64,000 nucleotides of DNA from Stropharia rugosoannulata (taxonomy: Eukaryota > Basidiomycota > Agaricomycetes > Agaricales > Strophariaceae). Within the stretch, counting starts at the first letter, position 1. Each line of letters starts with the position of its first letter. The translations under genes and the position numbers were made by a program. This document shows positions 47,546 to 60,084 of the stretch, piece after piece. The notes beneath the pieces are model-generated. The model did no database searches. It saw nothing but the letters and a program-made list of their open reading frames with translations, and had not been told where the DNA came from. The DNA lies in assembly GCA_028532985.1 (NCBI GenBank), contig JANCIK010000001.1, positions 1,178,001 to 1,242,000 on the forward strand. Reading direction: 5' to 3'.

Positions 47546-49752
47546 TCAACTACACTCCAGTAGGTTTTCTACAATTGACATGTCGATAGGGATGTTTGCC
47601 TTGTGAAGGTAATCGTCGTTCCAGAACTAAAATCCACGAAGCATCCACTGAGCTCAGGTTTTGTGAGCCCACGAACAACACAACGTACCTTGGAATAATG
47701 ACGTGTGCCGGAATCGCATCTGCATCAAGAAAGTATTAAGATCACGCATGGAATGACTGACGAGAAAGAGAAAGGACTGCTAACAGTATCGTGACGACTT
47801 GCTCGCCGTCTTTCCAACCTTTCTGTTTCACAAGCTTTACGCAAGCCATCAAGTTACAAGCGCTGCTTGATCCCAAAAAGAGGCCGTCATGCTTGACTAA
47901 GTATCTTGACATCGCAACAGCTTCAGCATCCGTTATTCTTTGAAGTTTTGTTTTTGAGGATGACATGTGGGATCGAGAATTCGACAAACATACCTGAACG
48001 CATCATCCAAGATTGTTAGCGCAAGTTCTATGTTGCGAGTCAGTCGATTGATTCCGCTAAATAACCTTTAGTTAGGCATAGTTACGAGTAGTAGGGCGAA
48101 CCGCTTACATCCCCTCCACTACTGTATCGACCTGATGGCGCCGTTTTGTCCCCTCAGCCTCTTTGCGGTCAAACATCACCCCGTACTTGACCTGGTAAAA
48201 ATATTAAAAGGAGGATAAATGGTCAAATATCGGAAAGTGACCTTATTATACAAGCCGCTGCCTTCGGGATCTGCAATAGCAACATGCACATCTTGATTCA
48301 TAGATTTCAAGTAATGCCCCACTCCAGCAACAGTTCCACCCGTTCCTGGATATTAAAGACACCTAGATTGCGGGGCCAAAAGATATGTATGCACACAGCC
48401 TCACCTGCTCCCGCGATGAAGGCGACTACATTTCCATTTGTTTGTCGCCATATTTCTGGCCCAGTCCCGTTGAAATGCGCGTCGAAGTTACTTCTGTTCT
48501 GGGTACATCTCTTTTGTCACAATTATATCAAGCTTCCATGAACGAATGGTACAAACTTCGAATTGGTCTGCAAAATAGCCTCTGGGTTGTCGCGACTCGC
48601 TGATTTCAAGGCTGACTGGATCGTCCAGGTCAAATCCAACGCGGTGGGGTGCTTTAGTCACTAAAACTGTATCGGAAGGCGATCGCAGTGCGTGCGTGTG
48701 TTCAATTGTCAAGTCTGCTATACTCTCTTCAATGGTATCTTCCTCGCCAAATTTACTTGCTTGCCGACGAGCCAGATTCTAGTCGCCAAGCATAAGGTGA
48801 AGGTTTTGAAGAAGTCAAAAAGTTACTCACAACATACTAGATATTATGTTAGTATGCAACAAATTAATCAATATCAAAACGGCTTGTGCCTACCTGCTTT
48901 TTGTCTACAATGCTTGCTGGTCTAACGCGCTCTACAGTTGCACCCAGGGCCTCTAAAGCTTTTACTTTTTCCGCTGCCACATCGTCAGGCATAATTATAG
49001 CTAACAAAGCCTTAAAACATGTCTTGAAAGGTGGGTAGCACGCTGCTCACTTGTTTCATAGCCTCTAGGAGTATATCTTGTGCATCTCTTTCTTTGAATC
49101 CTTTAAACTCGAGTACATACCTAGCACGCGCTATTGTCGCTATTGATATTCCAGTGGATCCCACAGTCCCTTCAAAAATTCGTGAACCGGTGTAAGGCTT
49201 AATGAGCCCTTGTCTTTCTGCATCATCAATCACTGGGGTCAAGTTTATAAAAATTTCCAAAATATAACCACCAGAAAGAAAGAAAGAAACACACTCTGCA
49301 AGGCAACACGATCTTTAACGCTTCCCCCGATATTCAAGAACTAGACTAGCTATTAATTGGAGGGCCTCAGGAGGAACAGTTTCGGCGAACCTCTGCTTTC
49401 CCTAAGATTTCAACGCCGAGAGCATCACTCAGAGAGTTAATCCTAACCAGCGGTGTGTTCCCTTACACATATAAGCCATCGGGGGGATACTTAGATACCG
49501 TTAACACATACCAATGAGTCCGGATACACCATTAACAATCTCATCACTCCGCAATTCAATAGGCCGCAGGGTGAAATTCTGTACTTCGCGTTCTTTCTTG
49601 CGTTTCTGAAAGTAAACCGCTATGGAGGTGGATGTGACGGAGAAGGAGAATCCAAGGAGAACGCCTAGCAGAACATGGCGCGTCGCTGCACGCGAAGGCC
49701 ATCGGATCCATGAAAAAGCAGAGTCTAAAATTTTGGAGGTCCAGGTCGCCAT
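47546..49752 (-). CDS. MCY1: Mitochondrial outer-membrane cysteine synthase Mcy1-like (PLP beta family)
   Basis: Fifteen exons: 49752-49512, 49461-49391, 49340-49295, 49232-49121, 49064-49051, 49000-48894, 48836-48831, 48778-48557, 48498-48405, 48345-48242, 48191-48109, 48056-47994, 47937-47785, 47719-47689, 47626-47546, giving 475 residues. An N-terminal membrane helix (VLLGVLLGFSFSVTSTSIAV) precedes the O-acetylserine sulfhydrylase fold: NTPLVRI, GGSVKDR with the PLP lysine, EGTVGSTGIS, IIMPDD, FIAGAGTGGT and DGLFLGSSSACN. A PLP enzyme of this type makes cysteine or related thiols. Exons of 14 and 6 nt are needed to restore ARGYETTIIMPDD and KKQYVNLARR. The ~75-residue insert before NFDAH resembles other fungal members. 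Confidence 0.9.
49266..49292. repeat. TTTC microsatellite inside an MCY1 intron
   Basis: Four or more tandem AAAG units (TTTC on the coding strand) lie near the 5' end of the intron 49233-49294. It is short and should be polymorphic; no role is evident. Confidence 0.6.
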
Positions 49753-50157
49753 CCTTGATGGTGGCTTGTCAAGCTCGACCTAATAGACACCTTCGAAGGA
49801 CCAAATTCGAAAAGATACGATGTACAGCGGTAAGCACCGGTCCGGAACTGTCGTTGCGTCATCGTTGCATCAGTGCAGATGCAGTCCATTGGAAGTACAA
49901 CAAATGTGTAATATCGACAATTAAATGTTACAGAAGAATGGTATCGAGAATACAAGATGCAAAGAAAACAGCTTTCCTAAACTTGACTTGCCAATGATTT
50001 GCACAAGATTTACTAGCAAATGTTACATCACAATTAAATACAGAAGTATGCAGGCGCAATGGAAAATCTGGGTAGCACTTGCGGCAGCCTATAATCCTGT
50101 TAATGTTGAAATGGTCCCGGGCACTGGGACTCTCTGAGCTTTATTTATAGCTCAGTC

Positions 50158-51661
50158 CTAGAGTTTACAAACAGTCAAGTGAGGGGCCATTAAGCCTGCC
50201 AAAGATGTCAGGACATCAGAAAGCAGAAATGAGCGGAGTCCGCGTACCATTCATGAAGAGCAAGTTGCGTTGCACATCATAAACCGCGGAAGTCGTTCCT
50301 GACGCTGTCTTTCCATCGTCTTCAAACATCTACGGAAGTGTTGTTAGCACTTAGCTGTATAGAAATGGTACTACCAACCACTTCAGCTTTGTACTTGATA
50401 CCCATGAGGGTATCAGGCCCGGTATTCAATCCAAAGCGCAGAACACTGCTAGGAGAAGGAACCTCTGGATGCTCGAAGTGCTTGTAGAGCAATGTAAGCA
50501 TACTTGGGAACGCTTGATTACGAGAATTTAATATTTTGTACTTTTGTGAACGATCTATGAGAAAAGCTTACACGCAGCCCAAACAAATCCTTCAGAATCT
50601 ACTTGGAGATTATCCATGGCTCGATCTGCGACCAAAGAATTGTCAGTATTTCCACAGTACGTCGTTGAATGTACAAGGGAAAGGGACGCACCGACGGGCA
50701 CTTGGTCAACTAGCACAAGTGTATTATCAGCCTGAGGCTCCAGGATGCTGAGACCACCGAAGCAAGAGTCTCCCACGTAGAAAGTTCCGTTCGGGGCCCG
50801 TGCAATACCATTATTTGCACGCATGTTCGTGATAGCGTATTTGCATCCTCCCCCGTCGCAATACCCAACAGAAGTATCTTTACGGCCTAACAGTCTCGGC
50901 AATCTGTTCTACGAGGATGGTTCAACGCCACACTCTTTCCACAGATAAATTAGACTTACCAAGCCAACCCTATTCACACCATGATCGTTCGTAAACCAGA
51001 AGCTCTGCCCATCCGGATTCCCCACGACGTCGTTCGGTGTGCGGATAATATCGTCCTGCACGGTGCGTACATGGTGCATGACTCCGCTTCCTGCGCGCGT
51101 TGCGAAAATCTCAATCACAGAATCCGCACCCACGTCCACAGCTTTCGCCCCGACGGGCGCTCGGTGGTTTACGAGATAGATGTAGAGCAGAGACGGGTCA
51201 GATGCGGAGGGCACTACGTCCATCCCATGCAGCGAGAGGCCTCGGTCAGCGTTGGGGAAATCCGCCACGGTGAGACGGGTTATGCGCGATCGGCGGGGAT
51301 CATAGGTCGCGACGTAGTCAGTGAAGGAAGCCCCTGACTCGTTGAGCCGGCCCACAGCAGGAGTCCAATGCGTACGGCTGACAGGCGTAGAGCATGCGAG
51401 ATATAAAAGTCCCGACTCAGGGTGCAAAACAAGTTCTGACAATGTCATTAATCAACAGGAAGGGTTGAGTCAGCCCGTAGATCCTTACTTACTTTCGCAT
51501 GCTGGAAGTTGTGGGACGGTTTTACAGTAGTCGTTATTGAGGGGCTCAACGAGACGGGAGTACCCCCAAGCAGACAGTAAAGGCTGCACGAAAGCTTGGA
51601 ATAAACCTCCCAGTAGGGCGCCAGCTACACCGATAACGGTTAGATGAGTTAAGGTGACCAT
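50158..51661 (-). CDS. Membrane-anchored paraoxonase/SMP-30-like beta-propeller
   Basis: Seven exons (51661-51493, 51435-50960, 50908-50692, 50625-50572, 50512-50379, 50329-50248, 50195-50158) encode 389 residues. An uncleaved N-terminal hydrophobic segment (LTVIGVAGALLGGLFQAF) is followed by a six-bladed propeller typical of arylesterases: LHGMDVVP, TPNDVVGNPDGQSFWFTND with a calcium-type Asn-Asp, and NNGIARAPNGTFYVGDS, then DNLQVDSEGFVWAA. Family members hydrolyse lactones or esters with a calcium ion, and the substrate here is unknown. Fungal genomes often carry several such genes. Confidence 0.85.
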
Positions 51662-52177
51662 GTATGTTGGGAGTGAATTCGTGTGATATTTTGGACGACA
51701 TTTATGCCAGAGGACAATGTGTCGTGGGATTCAAAGACATCCTATGCACGCTAGCTGTATTGTTGGTCAAGACATCGCCGAGAGTGTCTCGTCACAGCTT
51801 GCCAATGTATATTCTCGAAGTTGACTGTGTCGAAGGATCCCAAACCTTCCCAGATTCAGAGTAGTATTAGTAGGGTGGTTGATGGGAAGACTTGAAGCAG
51901 TTGGACTGCCAATTACAGTGCACAGTGCACTTGAGTTTAGGGTCTGGCTACTAATTTCAAATAAACTTTGAACTAGTGTCACTTACACCACTGGACGGCA
52001 AAAACAAGGTCACTACCAACAAAGACATAATATTAAAAACAATGTATCGTGGCAGTCCATGATGATATGATATATAAATGATGCGTGCCTAGTGTACAAA
52101 TGCAGCAGGTGTAAGTACAGGATATAAGATATAATGTATGTAGTATGTATGGTGGCAAAGCAAAGCAAATCATGGGT
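51662..52177. other. Intergenic region
   Basis: About 515 bp between the paraoxonase-like start and the ADA2 stop. It is AT-rich with TA-repeat-like stretches near 52070-52150 and contains no coding frame. Confidence 0.5.
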
Positions 52178-54608
52178 TCAATTAGTCGACGTTGCCCAAG
52201 GTTGCGGCATAGCAGGTAGTGATGAATTGTACATTGATCCATTTTGGCTGCTTGGGGTGGACAGAGCCGGCGCAACTGAAGATTTCTGTGTATCTTTCTG
52301 AGGGGAACCATTCACGCTGTGAAGTCCGCTACTGAGGGAAAATGCGATAACCATTAGTAACTTTTCTTAAGCATGAAGTGCTGACTTACATACTTGGTAT
52401 CTTGTTGAGAGACAGAAGGCGTTACAGAAGGAGCAGAAGCGGAAGGTTCAGTCGTAATCTTCAAATAGCCCGATTGGACCAAGAAATCCCAAACGCGACT
52501 CGTCTTATTGACGTCGATCTTGACGAGATCACGCGCTTCGCGCCGCCGCAGTTTGCCTCCTCTCCTGGCGTACTCACGCACAAGGGTTTCTTTAATGGCC
52601 AGGTAAGGCTTGGGTTTGATACGCAGTTGAGAACACAACGTTTGTTCCGCAGGCGTAAGAAGGTGAAGGGATGGACTATTGGCGAGGTTAAGGGGGGCCG
52701 CTGAGAGAAACGTAGGTCAGCCGCGGCCAGCCTCAAGCAAGGGAGAAAATGCTTACGTGGTCGACGAACTGGTGGAGCCGAGCCAGCAGTGCCATTTCCG
52801 AGTCGAGGAGTAGGCTCGCGAGAGTTTCTGTCGTCTGTATCGGCGAAGGACGCAAAGCTGCCTCTGCGCTGATCGGGACCTGACGATTGGCGACCTGTGG
52901 CCCTATGCGCGAGTCTTTCAGCGGCATAGTCGCGTAAAGGCGCAACCTTGACTTGTGTCTGTGATTCTGATGAGAAACTGTCAGGTACCAAATCAGAGAA
53001 TAGTCACTGACCCTTTTAGCAAGGTCGGCCTCGTATTTCTCAATATCTGCTGATGACAGAAGCCCGAGGCGGCGGTATTGTTGCAGTTCTTGTATTCGTT
53101 TACGAAGCAGCGCTTCATCTAAAAAACGGTATTATGAAATTGGTAGGAAGCGTAAAACAAGGCGTACATAGCATATCTGTTGAAAATGCTTCGTAGTCTG
53201 CAGCTGTCTGCAGCCTAGCAAATGGCCTTAAACGGTGCAAAAATTCGCGCTCCTCTCTAGGACGTTTCTTTTCTGCAGCTTGCATCTACAACGCGGTCAA
53301 CGTTAGAATACTTGATGCTGTTGACGCATGTACCTTCTTGTAGTCTAAAAGTCCTCGTTCGAAGATGACTGCCTTTGTTTCTAACCGTTTATCTACCCTT
53401 TGGAAATACATCTCCAGGAGGGTTAGCTTGAAGGTTATCGAATCCTCTGTTTCAAATGGTTGTGGTTGAGTAGGTTCTTCTACAATTTCTTCATCTGCTG
53501 AGCCTGTGGCACTGGCCATTGATATATCCTCCGATTTGACCTTCTTGATATCGCCATTATGATACCCATTTGCCATACCATTTGGTGGATGTCCCTTGCC
53601 CGCGGATATGACAGGTGGGGTGACGATTGTATGACTCGGTAAGATCCCAAGACGTTTCTCTTCCTCCCACCTTGATCGTGCCTTTACATCGGGATCATTT
53701 TCGTCTTCAACAATTTGGTCACCACCGTAATCCGACACAATACCAAATTCCAAATCTTTCACCAAATCTTCGGCTTCGTTGTCCACTTCGTGCTCGAATT
53801 CCAAGCGACCTGGCAGGAAAGTTGCAATTTCGTGTATACCTGGAATAGAGTTGGGGGCGTTTTTTTGTGCAGGTGGTTCTTGGTCATTCATGGCAGTAAT
53901 TCTTCGGCGTTTACGTTCGTGGAACACTTCCGGTTGAATGTCAAATTCTAAATCCATACGCTATCTAGATATTAGTAATAGGATAAGACTTTAGCCACAT
54001 GAAATCTCTCACAGGTAATGGCCAGTCTTTTGACTCAATGTACACTTCTCGATAATGTTTCTCGACTTCGTCTTTCGTCCTTGTTCCAATATGCTCAGCA
54101 ATCTTCTTCCAGTTGCCTATACCATGTGCGGTTATTCCCGTTAATAGGAGCAACTCCCTGAAGCACAAATGGTTAGCTCAATCTAGCATAACAGTACTGT
54201 GTTGCGTACTCGTCTGCGCCCCAGTCTTCAGTGAAGATAGGGTACGAGTTCATTTCCTAAGGAAGGTCAATGGTCAGATGTTTATCAGCAGCATTATAAA
54301 GTGGTATTTTACTTACAATAACACGGTATGGGTGGCCTTTCAGATGGCTTCCGAACTCCTTCCCGGAGCAGAAACACGCCGGGCATAGGTCCACCCCGTC
54401 TCCGGTATTACATATCGGATCGGCGCATTTGATGCGTACTGTGTGCGTTAGGTCGCATCCACACGCGTCGCAGCTGTACTGGTCACCAGGTTCATTCAAA
54501 GCTAAAGGCATGCATTAGCCACGAAGTGACATATAAGGATATGTGATCGTTAAGCTCACCCTGAATATCGTCAGAGAGATGCTGTGGCTTGCGATGCGTT
54601 ATAGTCAT
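52178..54608 (-). CDS. ADA2: SAGA/ADA transcriptional adaptor ADA2
   Basis: Ten exons (54608-54560, 54501-54317, 54256-54210, 54157-54013, 53960-53334, 53285-53168, 53118-53008, 52966-52757, 52700-52394, 52331-52178) encode 650 residues. Domains in order: a ZZ zinc finger ([16 protein letters not shown] near residue 25), a SANT/Myb domain ([18 protein letters not shown], then [17 protein letters not shown]), a long central region with [15 protein letters not shown], and a C-terminal SWIRM domain ([19 protein letters not shown]). ADA2 activates the Gcn5 acetyltransferase. The exon 7-8 junction uses a 41-bp intron; it was chosen because only that join keeps the SWIRM exon in frame. An extra Ser/Pro-rich tail follows SWIRM. 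Confidence 0.93.
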
Positions 54609-55573
54609 CGTTCCACAGCTTTAGCTGTACCAAGTGTGTTCCCCGAGTTCCACTTGGTGCGACAATGGGGCCGCCCAGACCAGTGATGCGGGGGACTGGA
54701 AGTATGTTGTCCGGGGTTAGTCGCCACAACCGACGACGGTCAACTCTCCGCACACAGTCTTCAGGAGCACAGACGACGACAAGAGAGACAACCAACACCT
54801 GAGAGATGATGACTACTGAACGGATCGCTGATGCGCCGGCTTTGGCGGGGCTGAACAACGAACGGGCACAACAACGAGCAAGTATTTGTCTTTGTTTATG
54901 CCTGCTTCACGTAATTTAATAGCGCGACTGCCAAGCAGTCCCACTTAGATTTGGTTGCCGATTCAGCTTTTCAAAAAGCCAGTGAACGCCTCGGGCTAAG
55001 GCCGTATATTCGCGGAGAACCAGGCACCCTGCTTATATTCTGAAAATTCCTTTGGCTGAATTGCTTCACTGGCGTATCATCGTCTTCGTTTGGACTCATT
55101 GGATGATTCAAACGTCGACATAAATTTTGTCTGGTATCAAGTGTATGTCTACTATTCACATATCATACGAGTGCTTGCAGATTGCATTCACCTATATTAT
55201 AGTGATACCAGGTGATACCTGGGGCTGCAAAATGCCCACACGGTCTACGAGCAATATTGTCCGAAGCATATGAACCGTAGCGCGATCACCGAATCCGAAG
55301 CGCTAATGAAGGCCAATCAGCGACATTTCTTCAGATCTCACCCTCTGGTGTCAAGCATTATGTCTCGGGCTTATTCTGCTACGTAGCATGAGTCCCCAGA
55401 GGGACTCGTTATGCCAGAGGGTACCGGGTACCCTTTGCGTATGCTTCCGGGCTCATGACGCGATTCATTGGCGTTTGTCACTTGACCTGGATTACTGGCA
55501 CTATAAAAATATGGTGTTCTCCACCATGCTTGCCAGATTCCCCCCTGTGTTTAAATTACTATCCATTCGCAAA
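54609..55573. other. Divergent promoter region of ADA2 and the CoA-binding gene
   Basis: About 965 bp. It contains three perfect short palindromes between 55208 and 55434, a TATA element (CTATAAAAATA) at 55501-55511, and a minus-strand open frame starting at 54858 that overlaps the ADA2 start in another frame. No gene is called. Confidence 0.5.
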
Positions 55574-56170
55574 ATGTCCTCTGTAGTTGCTACTCAGAAG
55601 GTTTTCATGGCCCAGCCCCACTTCGCCGTTGTGGGTGCATCGAAGGATACTAGCAAATACGGAACAAGAGTATGTTAATGTTATCCATTGGTTGGCAAAG
55701 TCTGTGTCATAATATGTGCATCTTTAGGTTCTGAAATGGTATCAAGCTCGCTCCTTCGACGTTGTACCTGTGCATCCCGTATGTCATCTCTTGAGGATAT
55801 CGTTCGTCAAATAGCTCATGTGGTGCCCAGAAAGAGAAAGAATTAGAGGGTTTAGAAGCTATCACCTCTATCGCAGAGCTCAAAGCACCCACCGAGACGG
55901 GTGTACATATTATCACACCACCGAAGGTATGGTCTTCACCGACTTCGTCTTCCATCCCAACTAATAAGATAACCCTACAAGGTTACCCTTGCAGTCTTGG
56001 AAAAGGCCAAGGAGCTTGATGTTCCCGCCCTTTGGCTCCAACCCGGTGCAGAAGACCAAAGTGTCATCGACTACATACAAGCAAACGGTCTTTCCGACCG
56101 CGTTATCTATGGTGGACCGTGTATCTTGGTCGATGGAGATTCTATTGTTCGCAGCAATGCGGCATTGTAG
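55574..56170 (+). CDS. CoA-binding (Rossmann) domain protein
   Basis: Four exons (55574-55669, 55728-55778, 55831-55926, 55982-56170) encode 143 residues covering one CoA-binding domain: FAVVGASKDTSKYGTRVLKW with the nucleotide loop, VVPVHP, and the LWLQPGAED motif near residue 105. Homologues (YccU/YmhA type) are widespread but their role is unclear. Upstream ATGs in frame (55511, 55526) could add a basic presequence, but the TATA element at 55501 sits right against them, so the ATG at 55574 was preferred. Confidence 0.88.
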
Positions 56171-56301
56171 GTCTTCAATATATATGCGTATCATATATCT
56201 TATCGCCGCATCCTCAACCTCAAACTTCTTCCGATAATATTTTATAAGTTATGCTATCACCGTAAAGCCCTTGAAAACATATTATCAAACGAACCAGGCG
56301 C

Positions 56302-57793
56302 TCAGAAGTAAAGGCCCGTCCATCCCCTAGAATCCACACGAATTTCATCTCCCCCATCCTTATTGCCAACGAAGTGAGTCCACCCGACCTCGCCTTCAGC
56401 AACCTGTTCCTTCAGCGACTGCGCGCCCGTCAGAGTATACGACTTGGACTCTAGGTCAATTTTGCCATTCACATCAGCGCCGCGATACGTGAGATACATG
56501 TCTGCATTCTTTGACGCGGTATGCATAGCAGAAAGATTCCTGGTGAACGCCTTGCTGCCGAGATAAGTGATGTCCGAGCGCCCTCCACCGCTCACAGTGC
56601 GCAGCGTAACCGGCGCGGGGTGCTCCGGATCGGCAGGCGGCGCTGGCCTGACCTTCACGTTTGCCACCGCGTCCCCGCGCTGCGTCTCTATGCCCAGCTC
56701 GTCCGTGATCGATGCCTCGCCTACAACGTACCCGCGGTACACATTGTACTGCTGCGCCTTCGCGACCACCTTCTCATCCAGGCGAAGAATGTTGCGCGAA
56801 TCGAGCGCGAACAGCGTCACGAGCAGCCGTTCGAGGCGGCCCGCCGTGGTGCCCGGTGTGAAGCCGACATGTGCGAGCGTGCGCGCCATTATGTGGATCC
56901 GCTCGAGCTTCGGCGGTAGGAAAACCTGCAGGTCGTACCGCATGCACTCGCCTGCGTCCTCGCCGGCCATGTGCGGCGTGTCGATGATCAGACGGCTGCG
57001 GTGGACGGCACCGTCCGTGCTTTTCTCCGGGAACGCCATTTGGACCTTCTGCAGGAGCGCCTCCTTGCTCGTACGTAGCGTCATCGTGTATTTGACTTCC
57101 GTCGCGTCCGCATCACCGTCCGCAATGAGGATGGTCCCGATGCTGCCGCCACGCATATCTAATGCCGTACTCGCTTCGTTTTCCCCAACCGGAATCATCA
57201 TTGTAACTTCAGAGCCGTTGTAGATGTGAGGCGCATCAGCACAACCCAGTGACGTCCCGAAAGCAGGCATGCCTTCCAGCCCAGTAGGCGCATCCTGCAG
57301 AAGCTCGATGAACACACAGTACGCAGACAATGATTAATTGTACTCACCGTAAGCGCCCATTTAATGGCTTTGACCGTATAAAATAACACAAATCCGGCCA
57401 ATACAATGCCCACAGCTTTCCAGAGAAGCGAGCAGCTAAGCTGGAAGTAAGCACTGACGGCGAACGATACCCTAAACGGCCAACTCACTCCATACCGCAA
57501 CAGACGCAGCACCCGCTCTTCTTTTTAGGCCGGCGCATGGAGACGGGAACATCGTTTTCATTCAGTGCGATACCGCCTTCTCCACCAAGATTCTCTACCG
57601 AAGGACTGTTCAGTGCGACGCGCCCCTCTTCATCTGTAGATGTTTGCTTATCTGATAAAAGTATCACTTTTGATCTTCAGCAATTGTAATAAGGAAACAT
57701 ACATTCGTCATACTTCCCCTTGAGCTTTAACAGCGTCATTACACCCACTACCATCCCAACAAAAGAAAAGCCATTGTCACGTTGAGACGGCAT
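56302..57793 (-). CDS. Conserved membrane protein of unknown function with a large C-terminal domain
   Basis: Four exons (57793-57703, 57651-57489, 57435-57348, 57294-56302) encode 444 residues. The first exon carries a short hydrophobic segment (FVGMVVGVMTLL). Exon 2 ends in a cysteine cluster SGCCVCCGM next to basic KKK, a likely palmitoylation site. Exon 3 is a strong transmembrane helix (VGIVLAGFVLFYTVKAI). The rest is a beta-rich domain with alternating hydrophobic residues (RLIIDTPHM, YDLQVFLPP, DADMYLTYRG-type repeats), reminiscent of DUF4097-like adhesin repeats in other Agaricomycetes. I do not know its function. The first exon could belong to a shorter alternative start; no ATG opens exon 2. 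Confidence 0.65.
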
Positions 57794-58129
57794 CCCGAAA
57801 TAAAGAGGGAATGTAAAGTGGGCTGAAACAGGAAGCAAAAGGCCTCTAGTATATATCCTAGGAAAGCGGCTGCCGTAAAGATGTCCGCTCACCGCGCGAC
57901 TCGCATTATGACACACGCTTTACCGACAGACCCCTTAAAAGTTTGATGGATTCGGGAAACCACGGCGCACTTTAAAGCCAAAAGGATAAAGAAAGCCGCG
58001 TACAATAACATATACAATAGCATTGTACAAAGATCTCCTCACAACTACTTGTTACAAGCCATAGCCTCAGCATTGCAATACATACAAACATAATGAACAA
58101 GTCCCACAGATTCAACCGTAAGCGCCCAA
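57794..58129. other. Intergenic region
   Basis: About 335 bp between the membrane-protein start and the LAP3 stop; presumably the promoter of the former and 3' UTR of the latter. No other feature was seen. Confidence 0.5.
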
Positions 58130-60084
58130 TTAAGCCAGAGCACCCTAAAATAACGTAACAATCAGTTTGTGTGTTCAAATGAAATGATATGACCCGGGCC
58201 ATCAAGACACGTCGTTCCGCAAGATACGATGTGACAGTCTGCTGACCATGGGGTCAAGCCTTGGGCAAGTACCACGCACCATAGGATCCCAAGCAGGGAG
58301 AACGACCATTTCGCCTGATTCAAATACTTGTACAAGCTCACGTGGAGCAAGCGCCTTGGGTACAACAACTTGGTAGACAAATCTACGGAATGGTTAACAC
58401 TGCGTAAAAGGCAATTTAAGCAGTTAAATATGGAAACTTACTGGTCAAACCAAGCGTCGCTCATCACAAACCAGCCATCGTTTCCAGCGTCGTCACCCCA
58501 GGAGTTCTCGACCTTGTATCGCAACGGTTTACCCGTCGGGTCTAAATGCACCGCGGAGATAACCATCGCGTGAGTCATAGCAGATTCACAAATCTGGAGG
58601 CGGTCGGCTTTGGAAAGCCCAAGTTTGATATCGAAAGCGTTCTATGCAGGCATGAGATGATACTGTTCATGTAGGTGAAGAGGTTATATAACTGACCTCA
58701 TAGTCAAAGAGAGCAGTGTCCATAATTCCGTAATCCTTGTCAGAGAATTTGCCAACATCACATCCAAAGAAAACAGGTTGACCGGCCTTGATCATCTGAC
58801 GATGAAATGTGTTAAAAAACAGAGGCTAGGCATGAAAGCGCTGGCATACCTTAATGACCATAGCCTTCATGTTCTCAATCTCTGTGTTAACATCTTGAAA
58901 GTAGTCAGCATAATTTTGCTGCTAAAGTAAATATATTCTTGAACGTACAGAGGATAGGCCTGCCGCCCCAAACGTTACCCAATTTGTCGACGGTGTATAG
59001 TTTGTTATAGGCGTTGCGCGGATCATTGATGAGCGAGAATGAATCAAGAGGCTATGCAATATCCATGTCAGCCGGAGTTAACTCTCCAAAATAACAAAAG
59101 AACGGACAGAGAAAGGCTTGCTGGCGAATTGCTCGAAGAAATCCTTGGGAGAACCCTCCCAGTGGCCGACCTTGTGCTCCGTGTCCTCGTACTCCCAGAC
59201 GAACCGCTTGTTGGGGTTCGGGGGAACACCCAGCGTTGCGGTCATGATGCCATAAACCTCTTTGATTAACTCTTCCTTCTTCGCTCGAAGAGTGGCAACG
59301 ACCGTTTGCTCCTTGACATGAGAGCCCCGGAGAGTGTCGGCCAATGTCCTGAGAATAAGAGCATGTTCACGGAGCTTAGTCTTCAGGATAGCGTTGAGGG
59401 GAGCTGAGAGCGAGGAGTGCGTGGACTCGGGATACACAGACTGGGGTACGATACCGTAGGCTTCGATCAGGTTGACGACCATGTCCCACTGGCCGCCGTC
59501 GCTGATGAGGTCGCCAGAGAGATGGCTGATGAGACGATCATCAATGGGAAGCTCAGAGTTCTCAATCATGAGTTCAAGGTAGTAGTTTGACTTGTTGAGC
59601 TTGTCCCAGAAGAAGAGGTACGACTGTGGAGGCCTTAGAAGTGGTCATTAATCATGCAGGATTGACGTACTTGAGAGAGCTGGAATTCTTTAAGCTTCAG
59701 TCGCCTCATGATTCCATAGCGCAGAACATTGGTGGTTGCAAACAGCCAGCACCGGCCACTGCTCCTCTGGTTTGTGATAGGTCCGGTCTTGAAGTCGATG
59801 CTGTGGTTGAATAGGTACTGTTCCTTGATCTTCGACGTGCGGGTCTTGAGGACGTCGCGCATGTCGCACTGCGAGAAGACTGTGCGTGCAAGCTGTACCT
59901 TAGGATTGTTGGACGCTGCAGCCTCCCAGGACGCAACATGACCAAGCGTCAGCGAGCCAGTGCTGGACAGAGGGGTGGCGACGGCCAGCGCGTCAAGTGA
60001 GTTCGTTACTTCCATGTATTCATCCTTCTCGTCGAAAGTGGACTTGACGGGAGAAGGGATGCGCGAGGATGGTTGATTGCCCAT
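58130..60084 (-). CDS. LAP3: Bleomycin hydrolase / cysteine aminopeptidase (C1B)
   Basis: Eight exons (60084-59671, 59623-59108, 59051-58949, 58893-58850, 58795-58697, 58641-58442, 58382-58280, 58144-58130) encode 497 residues. The papain-like catalytic triad is present: Cys in RSSGRCWLFA near residue 120, His in MTHAMVI and Asn in VENSWG. The protein ends DPMGALA, the self-inserting C-terminus of this family, with the last codons on a 15-nt exon behind a 135-bp intron. The enzyme is a cytosolic hexameric aminopeptidase that also inactivates homocysteine thiolactone. Exon 3-4 joining across 55 bp restores GGRPILYVN. Confidence 0.95.
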
